Part shown: piece by piece, positions 45,951-58,242 of the stretch
How positions within the stretch are numbered: position 1 is the first letter of the stretch
Layout of the letters: each line of letters starts with the position of its first letter
NCBI GenBank assembly: GCA_031213475.1
Contig: JARUPZ010000002.1
Coordinates: forward strand, 2,976,001-3,040,000
Length of the DNA stretch: 64,000 nt
From: Nereocystis luetkeana
Taxonomy: Eukaryota; Sar; Phaeophyceae; Laminariales; Laminariaceae
Direction of reading: 5' to 3'
Made by a program: the position numbers and the translations under genes
Notes under the pieces: model-generated
Seen by the model: the letters and a program-made list of their open reading frames with translations, nothing else
Database searches by the model: none
Told to the model about the DNA's origin: nothing

Positions 45951-47166
45951 TCATTGCTCGTAGTCTATCGCTGCCTGCTGCTGTGTGTAATTCCAGGGGG
46001 TTCCAGGCTAGAGGAGGTTGATGTATGGCATCTTGCGATTGGTATTGTTGATGTATATGGTGTGCAGCAATCACGAGAAACGGTGCAAAGAGGCTATTAA
46101 TTGTGCTCCCAACCGATACCCTGTTCTCTTCTCTAATCCGGAGGCGATGGAATGAACGGACCCGCCACCAGAAGACGCCTACTCTAGGTATGGCTGACAC
46201 CTTGTATCATAGCGGCATCACCCTTGCGCATAGCATTTTTGTACACCTAGTATATACCCGGTAGTAGGAAGTAGTGATTGCGCCCGTCTCTGAGAAGATG
46301 ATTTCTTTAATACAAACTTTCCAGTTCTTGAGCGTCCCCGAAAATCCGAGCCTCGGTTCATCACCGGGTTGGTTTTCGCTTGTACGCCGTAGTGTGTTGT
46401 GTTTCGTAGGATCGCGCTTAGAGCGAGGTTGCCGGGAAGGCCGGCTGTTCCTTTTGAGTTCCAAGAAATTGGATAGTGGTTCGCGGGTACTCGGCAGTGC
46501 AGTACCGGGTGTTCGTTTGCCTCGTAGTTTTTAGGGAAAATATGCCTACGTCATTTTTCGTCTTGATCCTAAAATCGAGGCGAGATATCAAGTACGGCAA
46601 CAGAGACACAGGTTGATTGACCCTACGGGGATATGCGTGGGTTAATCATTGTTTTGCAGTGCAGCGCCTACGATTTGCATTGCCGTGCTGTTCCCTAGGT
46701 GTTCATATTTCAAGGCTGGATGAAGGCATGCATTTTTCTCGGATTTTTGGCACTTAAAAAGTAGAGAATCAGCCAATAACTGTTACACCCTGGTCATTTA
46801 GAAGCCACGAACACAGGCATCACACGGGTGAAGAAGACATACGAGCAGCAGCAGCGACGAAAGAACATCAAATTACTGCAGGGTGCGTAACACGTTTATC
46901 GTTTGACGCCAAAGCCACCGATTTCGGCCCCGACAAATCGCGCACCTCATGACGTGCAGCCAGTCGTTTTTTTTCGACAGCGACCGCCCGAGCATGTGAT
47001 GATGTAGCGCACGGTGGCTTTGGCACGTGGTTGCGCAGTACGTAACTGAAGTGGTAGTACCTCGTATAAAACAACGCACGGGTACTGAGAGGCAGAATCC
47101 GTACACACCAAACCACACGATGATACTGCTATGTTTCGTGACGAACCTATATAGGTTCGTTGTGGC

Positions 47167-47258
47167 TTAACCCCTTTAGAACCGCAGTCCCGTTTTGGGG
47201 ACCAACTACTTGAATTTTGAGTGGTTTGTCCCCAAATCGAGACTGCGGTTCTAAAAGT
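47167..47258. mobile_element. MITE family C, copy 5
   Basis: TTAACCCCTTTAGAACCGCA to GACTGCGGTTCTAAAAG. Confidence 0.85.
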
Positions 47259-47400
47259 TCATTTTTTCTCAACGCCATTTTTCGGTTGACTTACTAATAG
47301 TATGGAGCTCCTCAAGCGAGCCTGGGAAGGCAAATGCATCGGTGCTATCGTATATATATATACCCTTATCGCAGCATCCTTCTCTCGTTTAGAAAAATGT

Positions 47401-47499
47401 TCAACCCTTGTAGGACCGCAGCCCCGTTTAGGGGATAAACTACTTGGGGACTTTGAGTGGATTGTGCCCAAAACGGGAATGCAGCTCTGAAAGGGTTAA
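47401..47499. mobile_element. MITE family C, copy 6
   Basis: CAACCCTTGTAGGACCGCAG to GCAGCTCTGAAAGGGTTAA, moderately diverged. Confidence 0.8.
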
Positions 47500-48038
47500 A
47501 TCCGCCGAACAAAACATAATGCTACGTCACAGAGACCCCAGTAGATACTGAGGAATACTAGACTTTTCTAAATAACCATATTGGTACCAAGAAATGCTGC
47601 CTTATCGCCGCATGAAGTCGTATCATGGGCCTATTGGAGTTATCCCCAACGGCACAGCGCTGCCCAAATGGCAAGAACGCGTTACCGTGTACTGGTGTTC
47701 ATCCCGTTGACGACGTCGGTGATTCTCGATGCCGGCGAGATCGTCAAAAAGTTGGTCGCAGCAGGAGCCAGAACACAAAAAAAAAGCAGAATCTCGCGGG
47801 ATGGCGTCTGACCTAATACACACTTATTCTACTGTAGTTTTTCAGCCAAATACATCACCCCTTTTTTACAACTGGGTTAAAAAAATTATTGAGACAAACT
47901 ACTTGGAACTATTGAGAGGTCAGTTTTCCAGTAGTGAAAAGGTTAAGAGACGGCCGGCCCATCTCGCCGACGAGCTCACCTCCACGATACGTACACGTAG
48001 CCCGAATATGCCGCCGCCGAACGTAGAAAAGACACACT

Positions 48039-48817
48039 TGTAAATCCGTCCGTAGGCTGTTTCCTATTCGGTTCGATTTCGAGCTTCAGATTTGTGTGTT
48101 TTCGATCTCAAAAACGAATGAACCTGCTTATGCAGTCCAAATATGCAAAATCCGACCGGAATTCTTCCGATTTGAGAATCCGATGACCCATTTCGACGAC
48201 CTCAGATTGTCAAATCGAAAAACGGAATGCTCTCTAAATTCAAGATGTTATCCATGACAGCAAACAGCAGCAGCAGAACGATCGATTAGTTGGGTGGTGA
48301 CCAAGAGGTATAGCGACGTTGATTCGCGCCCGACGCTCGGGCGGCGGGCGGCCCGTCCCTCCGTCGCCAGACTACAGCCGCCTGGCACGGGCACGGGCCT
48401 AGAGACCAAGAGAAGCGCACTCGGCACGAACCTCTCCGTGGATACGTACGAGTACTCGTAGACTACGTACACTGCTGTACAGCAGCAGCAGTCAGTCACA
48501 AAATGGAACACAAAATACCAAGACAGGTTGGCTCTACGCACTCGCCACGTCTCTTTGCCGCCAGACCAGAGGCAGTCAGCCTTGGCTCGTACGCTTGGGT
48601 CCTACGCGCAGGGCAGCGCACCCAGCGCGTCTCTTCGCGGCGCCAAACCGCAAAAAACAGCAGTTGGTCTCGGCGTTTGCTCGAATCTCTACACACACAA
48701 TAAATGTGATTTTTCCGCATAGGAAGACTGTTTCGATTTGCCAACTTCACATCTGAAAACGCGATCGGGTCAAATCTGAAGCTCAAAAGTCGAACCGCAT
48801 AGGAAACGGCCTTACAG
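48039..48817. mobile_element. Candidate non-autonomous TIR element, ~780 bp
   Basis: The left end (TGTAAATCCG, then GTTTCCTATTCGGTTCGA and GAGCTTCAGATTTG) is repeated inverted at the right (TGTAAGGCC, GTTTCCTATGCGGTTCGA, GAGCTTCAGATTTG). The arms match over ~45 bp with a 10 bp gap. The interior has no transposase. Target duplications are not clear. Confidence 0.55.
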
Positions 48818-49463
48818 GAGGGAATTGGTGTTCCCACGGGGCGTCAATTCGACAAGACTGGATCCCGATGAGGCCCTACAAATATCAATGAACGAAACAC
48901 ACCAGTCAGTGAAACGGAGATTGTGCGCAGGGCCGAAGTATAAATGAAGCTGTGCTCCGAACGTGGGCAATACCGTAATTCAGGGCGTCTCTCACTGTAC
49001 TTATTAATAGTGCAAGTCAGCAAAACAGCGGACGCCTTCTTCCGTCTCTACACACCTGCCTGCCTACCTTTGTTCTGTTTTGCCTCTCTCGCAGATGCCT
49101 GACATCGGACTGTACACGAGCACACCGCCCTTCCAACGCAGAAGACGAAGCATACTTGCACATATCATACGTATGCTCACGATACCACTCTGTCCGGAAA
49201 TGTAACGGACGTTGGGGCATTCAATAGTAGTAACCAAACGGTTCTTACATTTCACGACGCAAGTACGTGGCATCATAACAAATGATCGTCTCGCCACCAT
49301 GTGATACCATTACATAAAAGAAGTGGGTATTCTCCCCCTTCCACTACCACCACGGCCCCACTGCATTCTGGTCCGACCACAGCCGCCGCCGATGGCGCCG
49401 CCCTTCCTCAAGGCACTGATAAAATTGTGAGGACTGCACCGCCGATGCCCCATCGACGCTCTC

Positions 49464-52034
49464 TCACTTCGCAACGGTCTGCGTTGCCCGCCCCTTGCCA
49501 AGATTGTATTCGAAATGGTATGGTACCTGCGCAGGAGTGCGTGCATATGGCAATGCGGCGGGGGAGAGGAGGGGAGGGGAGGGGAGCGGGGGGGGGTCAT
49601 CCGTAACGCTGCTGGGGGGAGGGGGGGCGCCGGGAAGCTACGGTTTGAGTGAACAGTGTTGAGGGTGCCGCAGTGTGTTGGGGATGTATGTTGGCGGGGG
49701 CAGGCGTTTCAATACACAGCTAATGCCTTCTCGTAAGCTTCTTGTTAGGAAGCTTCTACAGCAGTGGGTAACAAAAACTAAAAGAAACAGAAACCATGAC
49801 ATATCTTGGTTCACAGAAAAAACCTGATATATTCGTAGCTTCGTCAACCACTTGCCGAGCTTGCCTCGCGTCCTCTAGGCCCGGTGCCCCCAGGAGCTGC
49901 TTAATGTCGACTCGCTGCTATTCTAGTTTCAAGCCATTTGCATTATGAAACACTTTCCTTTTCTTGCTCCCGTTTGACACCGAATTACAGTATCCATTTA
50001 TAGGAAAAACAACGTGTTAAGGCGTAGCCGTCGTGCCTCAGACATTATTTTCTGTTGCCACACCCTTCGAACTGCATTTCCACGCAGCTAGAAACTCGAT
50101 TACATCAGCACACGGGTAGGTGACGACAAGTCGACAGCGAGGTGGGGCATGATGGCGAGTACGGTCAGCCCCGAAACCCGTCAACGGCGAATTGCTCTCC
50201 GTTTCCCGAAGCCCGACAACACCACAGCAGAACACACACGTATGCCAACATACGCACGGATAGAGAAACGGCTGCGTATACCGGCGCTGGGGACTCGAGG
50301 CTCCGGCAACACCAGATAAAAACCAAAATAACACAAAAATAATCGTCACAGCACATCAAACACGACAGCAGCTGCAAGCTTAGCCCTTTTACCACCGTAC
50401 TCAACAGAAACACACATCTAACTCTAGTCCCCAAGTAATTTGACCCCGAAACATGAGCGCAGACCTTTTAGGACCGCAGGCCCGTTTTGGGGTCAAACTA
50501 CTTGGAATTTGAGTGGCATGCCCCCAAAACGGGATTGCAGTACTATAGCCAAGGCACGCCTGCTACTTATCCCAAAGTGTGCAAAAGTTAAAGCAAACGC
50601 GAAAAACTCCCCCCCCCCCCCTCTTACGTTGCGGTCGTTCAATGCGCGGACCACCCAAAGCGGAGAGCTCCACCCGTTCGTCTGCTCGTCCGGGTAGCCC
50701 TCCCCGATTCTGATGCGCGTCGGCTCCCCGCTCCCGCCCCCCGCGGGTTTCAAGAAGGCGTAGGCTTTATCCCCCCCGCTCAAGAAATCCACCTTCGCCA
50801 CCACCCCCTTGTCGAGCGAATCCAGGAAGGCTTTGAAGGTGATCGATTCCTCGTCGGTGGGGGCTGGCGCACCGGGATAATCCTGCTCTCCGAAGAGCAG
50901 TGAGAGGTGGGGTGTAATAATGTAATAATACGTACCAGGTACCAGGTATGATTTTTTCCGGTCGTCATATATCGATAAGGACAAAATCCTACCAGTGGGT
51001 ATGAGTACAAGCCACAGCCAGTATACGCTAAAGGGACGTTTTACGTGCGTACGGTTCTCCTTGTTTTAACCCTTTCAGGACCCCAGTCCCGTTTTGGGGA
51101 CAAAATACTTATATTTAGAGTGTTTTGTTCCCACCTATGGGAGTGCGGTTCTAAAAGGGTTGGTATGGGTATGTTCTGTAAACCATACCTGGTAGTTTAT
51201 ACCTGGTACTACAGTACAAGTTGCACGTTGCACAGGAGGATCGCAGGAACACCAGTATCACTCCCGCGATCATAAGAAAAAATATCCGTGCATATTCAGG
51301 TCAGTAACACGTGAAGGCCGAATCTCACCAGCCCTTGGAACTCGCCGCAGCCGAATCCCATGCAGATAGACGTGAAGGGATTGGTGCCTGGGTGGGCAAA
51401 AGCAAAGGGCAAACGTTGCATCCAAGCGGCGCCGGGATACAAGAAGGAATCGCACGCGTTTGAGGACGGGGCGCGGAAAGATGAGAGCGCCTGTGATATG
51501 TGCTGGTTTGCAGCTATGACATGTAACCTACCGTACCGGTACACATTTATACCATAGAAGCAACCGAAGAAGCAGCTGCACGCCTCGACGCCAAGTTTCG
51601 GAGTGCTGGACAAAAAAAATATGACATGATGATGACGTGGGCTGCGTTTCACAGAACGTATTTTTTTTTATGTTTGCACCGCAAAAAAAGACCGCCTCCC
51701 CCGTCGCCGCAGCGGTGGGTCTTCAGCAGGGCGACCGGCGACCGGGGAGAGACTCACCAGGTGGGAGTTCCTCTGCTAAGGCTGGGCCACTCGCGGCCCC
51801 GAAGACGACGATAGATGATGCCACGGCAACGGCAACAGCATGCTCGATTTTCGATCGCGCTGTCCCTCTGCTGTTGTTGTTGCTGCTGTCATCATGCACA
51901 CTCATTCTTGTCGACAAGCCCCGCATTGTCTGCGCTGTTGCTGTGGGCATTTGTGGGATAAACGCGTGCGTGCCGCAGGGCAAGGTGACAAACAGGGTCA
52001 GCATGAAAGCCTTCATGGAGGACTGGGAGAGCAT
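49464..52034 (-). CDS. Plastid (thylakoid lumen) targeted protein with FtsH-N-like segment
   Basis: Four minus-strand exons: 52034-51758, 51387-51329, 50882-50628, 49526-49464; phases 1, 0, 0; 217 aa. Residues 7-24 are a signal peptide ending THA|FIP, like the ASA|FAP junction of secondary plastids. A Ser/Thr/Asn-rich transit region follows. Residues 66-87 are a second hydrophobic signal ending in ALA|EE, a Sec-type lumen signal without twin Arg. The mature part (~130 aa) has a CMGFGCGEFQG block with two Cys, then ITFKAFLDSLDKGVVAKVDF, which resembles the N-terminal extracellular domain of FtsH proteases, then IGEGYPDEQTNGWSS and a terminal RNVPYHFEY. There is no ATPase or protease domain. 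Translation may begin at the second Met (52016). The function is unknown; an assembly or protease-partner role in the lumen is speculation. Confidence 0.82.
50463..50546. mobile_element. MITE family C, copy 7
   Basis: CTTTTAGGACCGCAGGCCCG to CAAAACGGGATTGCAGTACT. It lies in the last intron of the lumen-protein gene. Confidence 0.8.
51066..51161. mobile_element. MITE family C, copy 8
   Basis: TTAACCCTTTCAGGACCCCA to GTGCGGTTCTAAAAGGGTT. It lies in intron 2 of the lumen-protein gene. Confidence 0.8.
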
Positions 52035-52220
52035 CCTTATACTGGATCAACTTTGTCGAGAGACTTTGAGTTTGAGCTGCTGCTGTGCTTGCTGCCAACT
52101 GCTACTCTGCTGCTGCGGTGCAATAAGGAGAGTTCAAAATATTCGGAGGCTTGTTTGCTAAAAACCGGTTACTTTTTCAGTTTCAAATTCGTTTTTTGTT
52201 TGTTAATATTTTACACTTGA

Positions 52221-52530
52221 CACCAAAGGCGCCCGATACACTGCTAATTAACAAACCAGTAAACTGCCGACCGCCGACCGCCGACAAGCCGATGAGCGCT
52301 CGCACGTATCACCGCTAAAAGCTCGAACGTACGTACCAGGGTATCAGGTATCATCAGGCAACGGAACACTTTGCACCAAGGGCGCCCGGTACACTGCTAA
52401 TTAACAAACCAGTAAACTGTCGACCCGCCGACGGCCGACCGCCGACGACCGACAAGCCGATAAGCGCTCGCACGTACTATAAAACCGCTAAACAAAACTT
52501 AAGCATACGTACCGGGGTACCAGGTATCAG
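52221..52530. repeat. Tandem duplication, ~154 bp, upstream of the lumen-protein gene
   Basis: Two copies starting near 52221 and 52375 share GATACACTGCTAATTAACAA (GGTACACTG.. in copy 2), GTAAACTG, CGACAAGCCGAT and GCGCTCGCACGTA, each followed by an ACCAGG..GTATCAGG patch. Confidence 0.85.
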
Positions 52531-52663
52531 GTAACGGACACAGCGCAACATTTCGGACGAGGCGAGGAACGTATTCATAGTGATAATACGTAGTACTACC
52601 AGTAAAAACCATATGGCGATGGATAACGCGATAACCGCCCCTCTGTGCCTGTAACAAACAGTT

Positions 52664-52665
52664 AC

Positions 52666-52705
<40 letters not shown>
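52664..52705 (+). repeat. TTG microsatellite
   Basis: Thirteen or so TTG triplets. Confidence 0.9.
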
Positions 52706-54841
52706 CTCGGAGAAGTTATGTTCGTACACAGCGGGAGGTACACTTTTTTTTCTCTTTGGGCCGGCGGGTGTTTTTCGTGCAGTGGGGGCGGACGGCCGAG
52801 AGGAAAAAAAACGGACGAAAAAAACTGCTTGCTGTATGTACCTTTTCGTTCGGGAGAGTTAATGTGGGGCTTTGGTTAATAAAAAACAGAGACAAACACA
52901 CAACGATGCCTTAAATTTGATCCAAAAGCCCGTGGTGTATGTTTGGAATTTGGGTAAATAAAGCAGAAATAAGCACACACACGATGATGCCAAAATAGTC
53001 CCCAGGTTAAACAGGGGTGGCCAAGCCGTTGTGTGTTTGAAATCACAACTGAACCGACAAAACAGCGGTCGGTGTGGTATATGACATCGTTGCGGCGGGA
53101 ATTCGGGCTTGCTATTCTTCCGTAGAGCGATCGCCAACAAAGACAGACGGTACAAAAGTGACAGGATACCATACGAGCTCTACTTGCAGGGCCAAAGGCA
53201 CCGTTGAGTCCAAATCCCAGGCTTTATACAGCACCCTCGACGTGTTGATATAGATCAGAGATGTATGTATAGGCCTGGCTGGCAATTGTTGGGGGATCTG
53301 TCCGCCACAAGCAAGCGCAGTGAATGGACCCGTAAGGAATCATCCCTGTCTACGCGAAGGCACGGGGATCCTCGAACGCTGCCTGGAGTTTGGCGGGAGA
53401 TCGCGGCCGGCGGGAATGGGGGGCTCGAGGGGGCAGGCAGTTTCACTTATTTCTGTGCCAAGGTCACATACGTAGTAGTTGTTGTACGAGTATACGAAGC
53501 CTTTTTTTTTTGGAGCGAAACGGTATTACGTACGAGGGCATTGCGGTGGTGTTTAGACCAGCGTGTGATCAGCGTGAAGGGCGAGGCTGCATACATTGGG
53601 CAGAGTGCGGATGCTTACTAAGGGTAAGGTCACAAAATTACCAAAACGGTAACATATAGGGCGTCAGCGGGAAGGCCTCGGGTACATCATGATACCCTCG
53701 ACCTCAGATTCTAAGAGGCGTGAAAGTAGTTTGCGTTGCTGGATCTGCAGTAGTAGTAGTACCTACCTGGTGTATTGCAGTGTATACTACTGTTAATAGA
53801 AGACCTCCTCCGCTTCGACGAAGAAACGGGTTCTGTCTAAGCGCCAGGTTCACTTATTAATAGTGTTTGGCTCCCCAACATTGTTTCGTACATGTTCTCA
53901 CTATCGCGATCGCGGTGCCGGTGGTGCTTCAAGATTGACTAGATAAATGCCCCTGAAAGGCGTGTAGAGTCTCTGCGAAGCGTTTATCAATACAGAAATT
54001 TCAAAGTTGGATTGTGGGTTCAAGTCTCACCGAGTGCATGCTCGCAAGGAGTTTTTCTGGCGTAAAAAATGATTTGGTGGAAAACGCGAAAGCGTGATTT
54101 AGCCACAATAGATGAAAATCGACGAGCGGTGGGGATGCTGAACCCTATGTGCGACAAAAAAATGAAGGCGCGTACCTGGGGGGTGGGGGAAGGGACGACA
54201 CCTCTGATCAGGGCTTGTCCAGAAGAAGATCGCTGAGGGTCAAACCTCCCGCGAGTTAAGTTGGAAAGTCAAAAATATTATATATTGAAAAATAAAAAAT
54301 GCACGTGTTGGGCGCCTTTTCTCCGCCGTTGTTGGTGATGTGTACGCGCGTATGTCCTGCAATGCCCACGTTGAAATCCGCCGGCAGCGCCGTTACGACC
54401 ACCAAATGGCGTGCTGTGTGAAGACGATATCATTTATTTCGCGCAAATATGATTTTTCTTGCCAAGGCGGTACACGTAGCAAGGAAATACGAAGAGGATA
54501 GCCTGAGACCTCACGAGACCTGCGTTCTGGGAACAGCGATGCACCCTTCGGTTCATATCGAAAGATCCCCAGCAAATTACTTAGCCAACAAGGGGGGGGG
54601 GGGGGGGGGGGAGGTGATTGAAGCCTCCCGGGTTCGACAACGGCGGGCTCAGATAACCCCGACCCTAGACCCCTGAAAAAAATGGGTTCGCGATGATAAC
54701 GGGGTATACACTCAGACCTCTACAGTACTATGATAAAAAATATGTCCTTCACATTGGGGGTTGGCTGTGTACCACTCGGCGCGGGCTCAAGAAAAGAGGG
54801 GAACGTGACGCTTGTTTCGATTGGTACTGATTTTTTGTTGG

Positions 54842-55256
54842 CCGGCCCGGCGTAAGCTAGCCCTGACTCTGACGCTGACCCTAACCCTAAGCCTTAACCC
54901 TGATCCAACGGTATTTATATCTTTCACAAAACGCTAGCGCTGACGCTGACGCTTACGCTGACGCTAACGCTGACGCTGACGCTGACGCTGACGCTGACGC
55001 TGACGCTGACGCTGACGCTAACGCTAACGCTAACGCTGACGCTAACGCTAACGCTAACGCTAACGCTACCGCTGACGCTAACGCTGACGCTAACGCTAAC
55101 GCTAGTGCTAACGCTGACGCTAACGCTGACGCTAACGCTGACGCTAACGCTGACGCTAACGCTGACGCTAACGCTAAGGCTAACGCTAAGGCTAACGCTA
55201 ACGCTAACGCTAACGCTAACGCTAACGCTAACGCTAACGCTAACGACCCTAACCCC
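54842..55256. repeat. Array of one-base telomere variants (CGCTAA / CGCTGA hexamers)
   Basis: About 50 hexamers, CGCTAA or CGCTGA, run from about 54932 to 55246. Read on the other strand they are TTAGCG and TCAGCG, one base or two from TTAGGG. Canonical-like CCCTAACCCTAA sits at the left edge (54880) and GACCCTAACCCC at the right (55247). Confidence 0.85.
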
Positions 55257-56289
55257 GAACACGACCCCTCCCACGCAACAAGCGCACAAAGTCTGCCAGG
55301 GCTAATATCAGTATAATCGAAGTCGCCGAAATAGGCCCACAGACGCGATTCTTGTTTCTGGATCGTCCGTGGCCAAGACTGTGGGCTGAGGCTAGTCTAA
55401 TACGAAATTTATCGGATTTCCGTTTGAACTGAACATTCTGTGTGCACCATACCATTGCTACACACTGTGTCCGACCTAACTAAGCCAAGTGAGCGGTAGC
55501 AAACAGTGGGAAACGACACTGACGTACGGTCTGCCTTATCAGAGGTGTACCCCGGCAAGTACCCGTCACAAACAGGTACTCGGGTAGTTCTGAAAGTGAA
55601 ACCCGCGCCCGTCCCGGGTAACCCGAGTTTCTAGACGAAATCAAACGGGCTCAACGAGCATTCGGATAAACCCGGGCACTCGGACAACCCGTTTTCGTTT
55701 ACTGTGATCAGGGGGTACCACAAGCGGATGTCAGTGCGTGCTACGATGTGAAGCCGAAAAGAGAACAACAGCATAACCATCGAACCACTCTAGTAACAGA
55801 GCGCCGAGTAGTCAAAAACGCTGCTGAATCTGCAAATAGATGCAACCGGCTGGCCTTAGTTTTTGTGCGCGGGTTGCATGTTTAGACCTGATGCCTGGCA
55901 CATGCTACCAGGTGCCTGGTGTTTGTTTGCACAGCTGCACGACATGATGGGCATGCAAAGGCCCAGAGAGACACGTACACCTGTGCCCCCGAATTGAGCA
56001 CATTCAGGCAGCCAGAGACAGAAACACAATACATGCGCCATAGTAGGTGGCGTTCCCGGGTCTCCATGTCGGGCAGGTTTCATGGCTAGAGTACATCTGT
56101 AGTGAACCCGTAGGAAAGGGTGTCGCCGATATCAACATACCAGGCACGCGAAACAAACACAAACAGCGGAAACTCTCCGGGAAAACCGCACAGAAGCAGC
56201 TTTCGCTATGTGCAGGTCGGCGGCAAAACTTTGTGCAGGACGTGTGTGGTCCATTTCAACCTTGCACATCGGCCCAGACCAACCCGACC

Positions 56290-56318
56290 CCAGACCTAAC
56301 CCTAACCCTAACCCTACC
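56290..56318 (+). repeat. Short interstitial telomeric tract
   Basis: CCTAACCCTAACCCTAACCC, about four CCCTAA units. Confidence 0.85.
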
Positions 56319-57321
56319 CCTTTTGGGGGACTCGAGATCTGCAGGGGCAGTGTGGTGGTGTTTTTCCGAAGAAAATTCCTTGCGGCCGAAAGATCAGCCT
56401 CGACCTACTTTATGACCCGCATCCTGCACAGACTTTTGTGCCGACCAGGCCTGGACACGGAGCGAGTCTACCAAAAGCATGCATGTTCGGCTCTGAGGAT
56501 AGTGTCAGTATCAGAGGGACAGCAGAGGGAACCCATTTTCTGTCGATTTGAAAAGTTTCTAGATATATCGCGAGGCACACTAAACAAGGGACATATCAAA
56601 CATGCGGGTATACCCGGGTACTCGAACCCGCGGAGTATCCGGGTTTTGGTCAACCCCAAGACCCGCGCGTTTCAAGTCAAACCCGAATCCGTCACGGATT
56701 TTTCCCGACCGGGTACCCGGATTTCGATCATGCGGGGCACGCCTCTAGTCTACATCATCACGCGATCCTTTGTGCGCTTTGCAGAAATCTTCGCAGTGAG
56801 TCAATTGTGCAATCTTCTTATGTCCTATAAATACCATACCTCGGACAATTCCTGTTTCAACAAACAGAATGTTGTGTCGACAATTGATGCAGGAGGGGGT
56901 GAGTCAGTTGGGATTGTGTTGACAATTGGTTATTGCGACTGTCTAATATTTGGAATTAGTCCAGACTACTGACTTCGGCGACTGTCCACTCGTTCTAATT
57001 GTCTGTACATTTGGTTCCGGCGGTTGTCTATGAATTGGAATTGTTCAGATAATAGATTTCGCAGACCATCTATTAGTTAGAACTGCGTGAGCAAAAGGTT
57101 TCGAGTGTTGTCTATGAATAGGAATTGTCTAACCAATTAATTTATTTCTGAAACTGCCAGTTTATAATAATTATCCAGCCAATCGATTTCGGGTGCTGGT
57201 CCATTAATTGGAACTATCCAAACAATTGAACTCGGGTACTGTTTATTCATTGGTTTTGTCTAGACAACAGATTTCGGGCGCTACCTGTTGAACGAAATTT
57301 TCCAAACAATTATTTTTGTGA

Positions 57322-57600
57322 AGGTGTTGCCTACAGCGCTATAGTGGTAAAATATCGATCGATTAGCCAGCCCAGGGTAACCCTTATCCCTTATAACACT
57401 CTCCCCCCCTCTGAACGGCGGGGTCTTTGGGGCGTCAGAACCGTATACGTCTGTACGCTGACCTACCCGCTTCGTTTCATTACCTCGGGAACCAGGGAGA
57501 TGTATTTTAGTAAAGAAACGTTCGAAGTGAGGTTCAAACCCGTGACCTGGACGACGTCAAATGTGAACGTGTTACCTACTGAGGTATACGGGTAGCATAC
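57322..57600 (-). repeat. SINE-like unit with tRNA-like end, copy 1
   Basis: Shares CACTCTCCCCCCCTCTGAAC, GTACGCTGACCTACCCGCTT and GTGACCTGGACGACGTCAAA with the copy at 58770. The right part, read on the minus strand, has CTCAGTAGGTAACA and CGGGTTTGAACC, like tRNA A and B boxes (the A box is degraded). Confidence 0.55.
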
Positions 57601-58142
57601 CGATCGATCACCCTGCCCAGAGTACCCTTATCGCTTATACAAATTTCGGGTGCTGTCAATTAAATGGAATTGTCCAAGCGGACTCGGCGTTTGGAAGTAA
57701 ATGGAATTGTCCGCACAATTCATTGCAGAGGCCGCCCAAGAAATCAATTGCTCGAGAAATGTCATGGCCTTCTACCTATTTTTTTTGTATTCTGATGGGC
57801 GCTCCCGATTGAATTGATACTACTCGTAATAAGGCAGGGTACAGTACCTTACTAATGATTGGGTATACAGGGAACTCCCCGATCCTGTGGTAGAGGAAAC
57901 ACTACTAATAGAGCGGTGTTGTAGTGCACTGACCAAATCAACTGTAGCTGTACAAGTAACTGCCAACTTTCAAGTAACAGAGCCCTCTAAAAGTTGACTG
58001 CCCGCACAATTCCAATGTGTAGCTCGCTCCTGAAACCAATTGTACGGACAATTCCGACTAGTGGACGGTCTCCCAAGGCAGTTGCCCCGACACATCCAAC
58101 GCGTGCCCATCACCGGAAATCAATTGTTCAAGCAATTCCAAG

Positions 58143-58242
58143 TAACCCTTCTAGGACCGCAGTCCCGTTTTAGGGACAATCCACACAAATATCGAGTAGT
58201 TTGTCCCCAAAACGAAAACGGGGCTGCGGTCCTAAAAGGGAT
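58143..58242. mobile_element. MITE family C, copy 9 (inside the satellite)
   Basis: TAACCCTTCTAGGACCGCAG to GCTGCGGTCCTAAAAGGG. Confidence 0.85.

Larger units (their letters stand above)
44433..49463. other. Intergenic, between two converging genes
   Basis: 3' ends of the ABHD-type gene (plus) and the lumen-protein gene (minus). It holds an unidentified minus-strand ORF (45297-45515), LINE and family D tails (45768-45950), two MITE C copies (47167, 47401) and a candidate TIR element (48039-48817). Nothing else is supported. Confidence 0.6.

Noticed and set aside
54014..54050. GGGTTCAAGTCTCACC as a tRNA B box
   Set aside because: No A box or acceptor pairing at the right distance upstream.
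54924..55289. 121-codon Ser-Val repeat ORF
   Set aside because: It is the hexamer array read in one of its open frames; no start context or neighbours support a gene.
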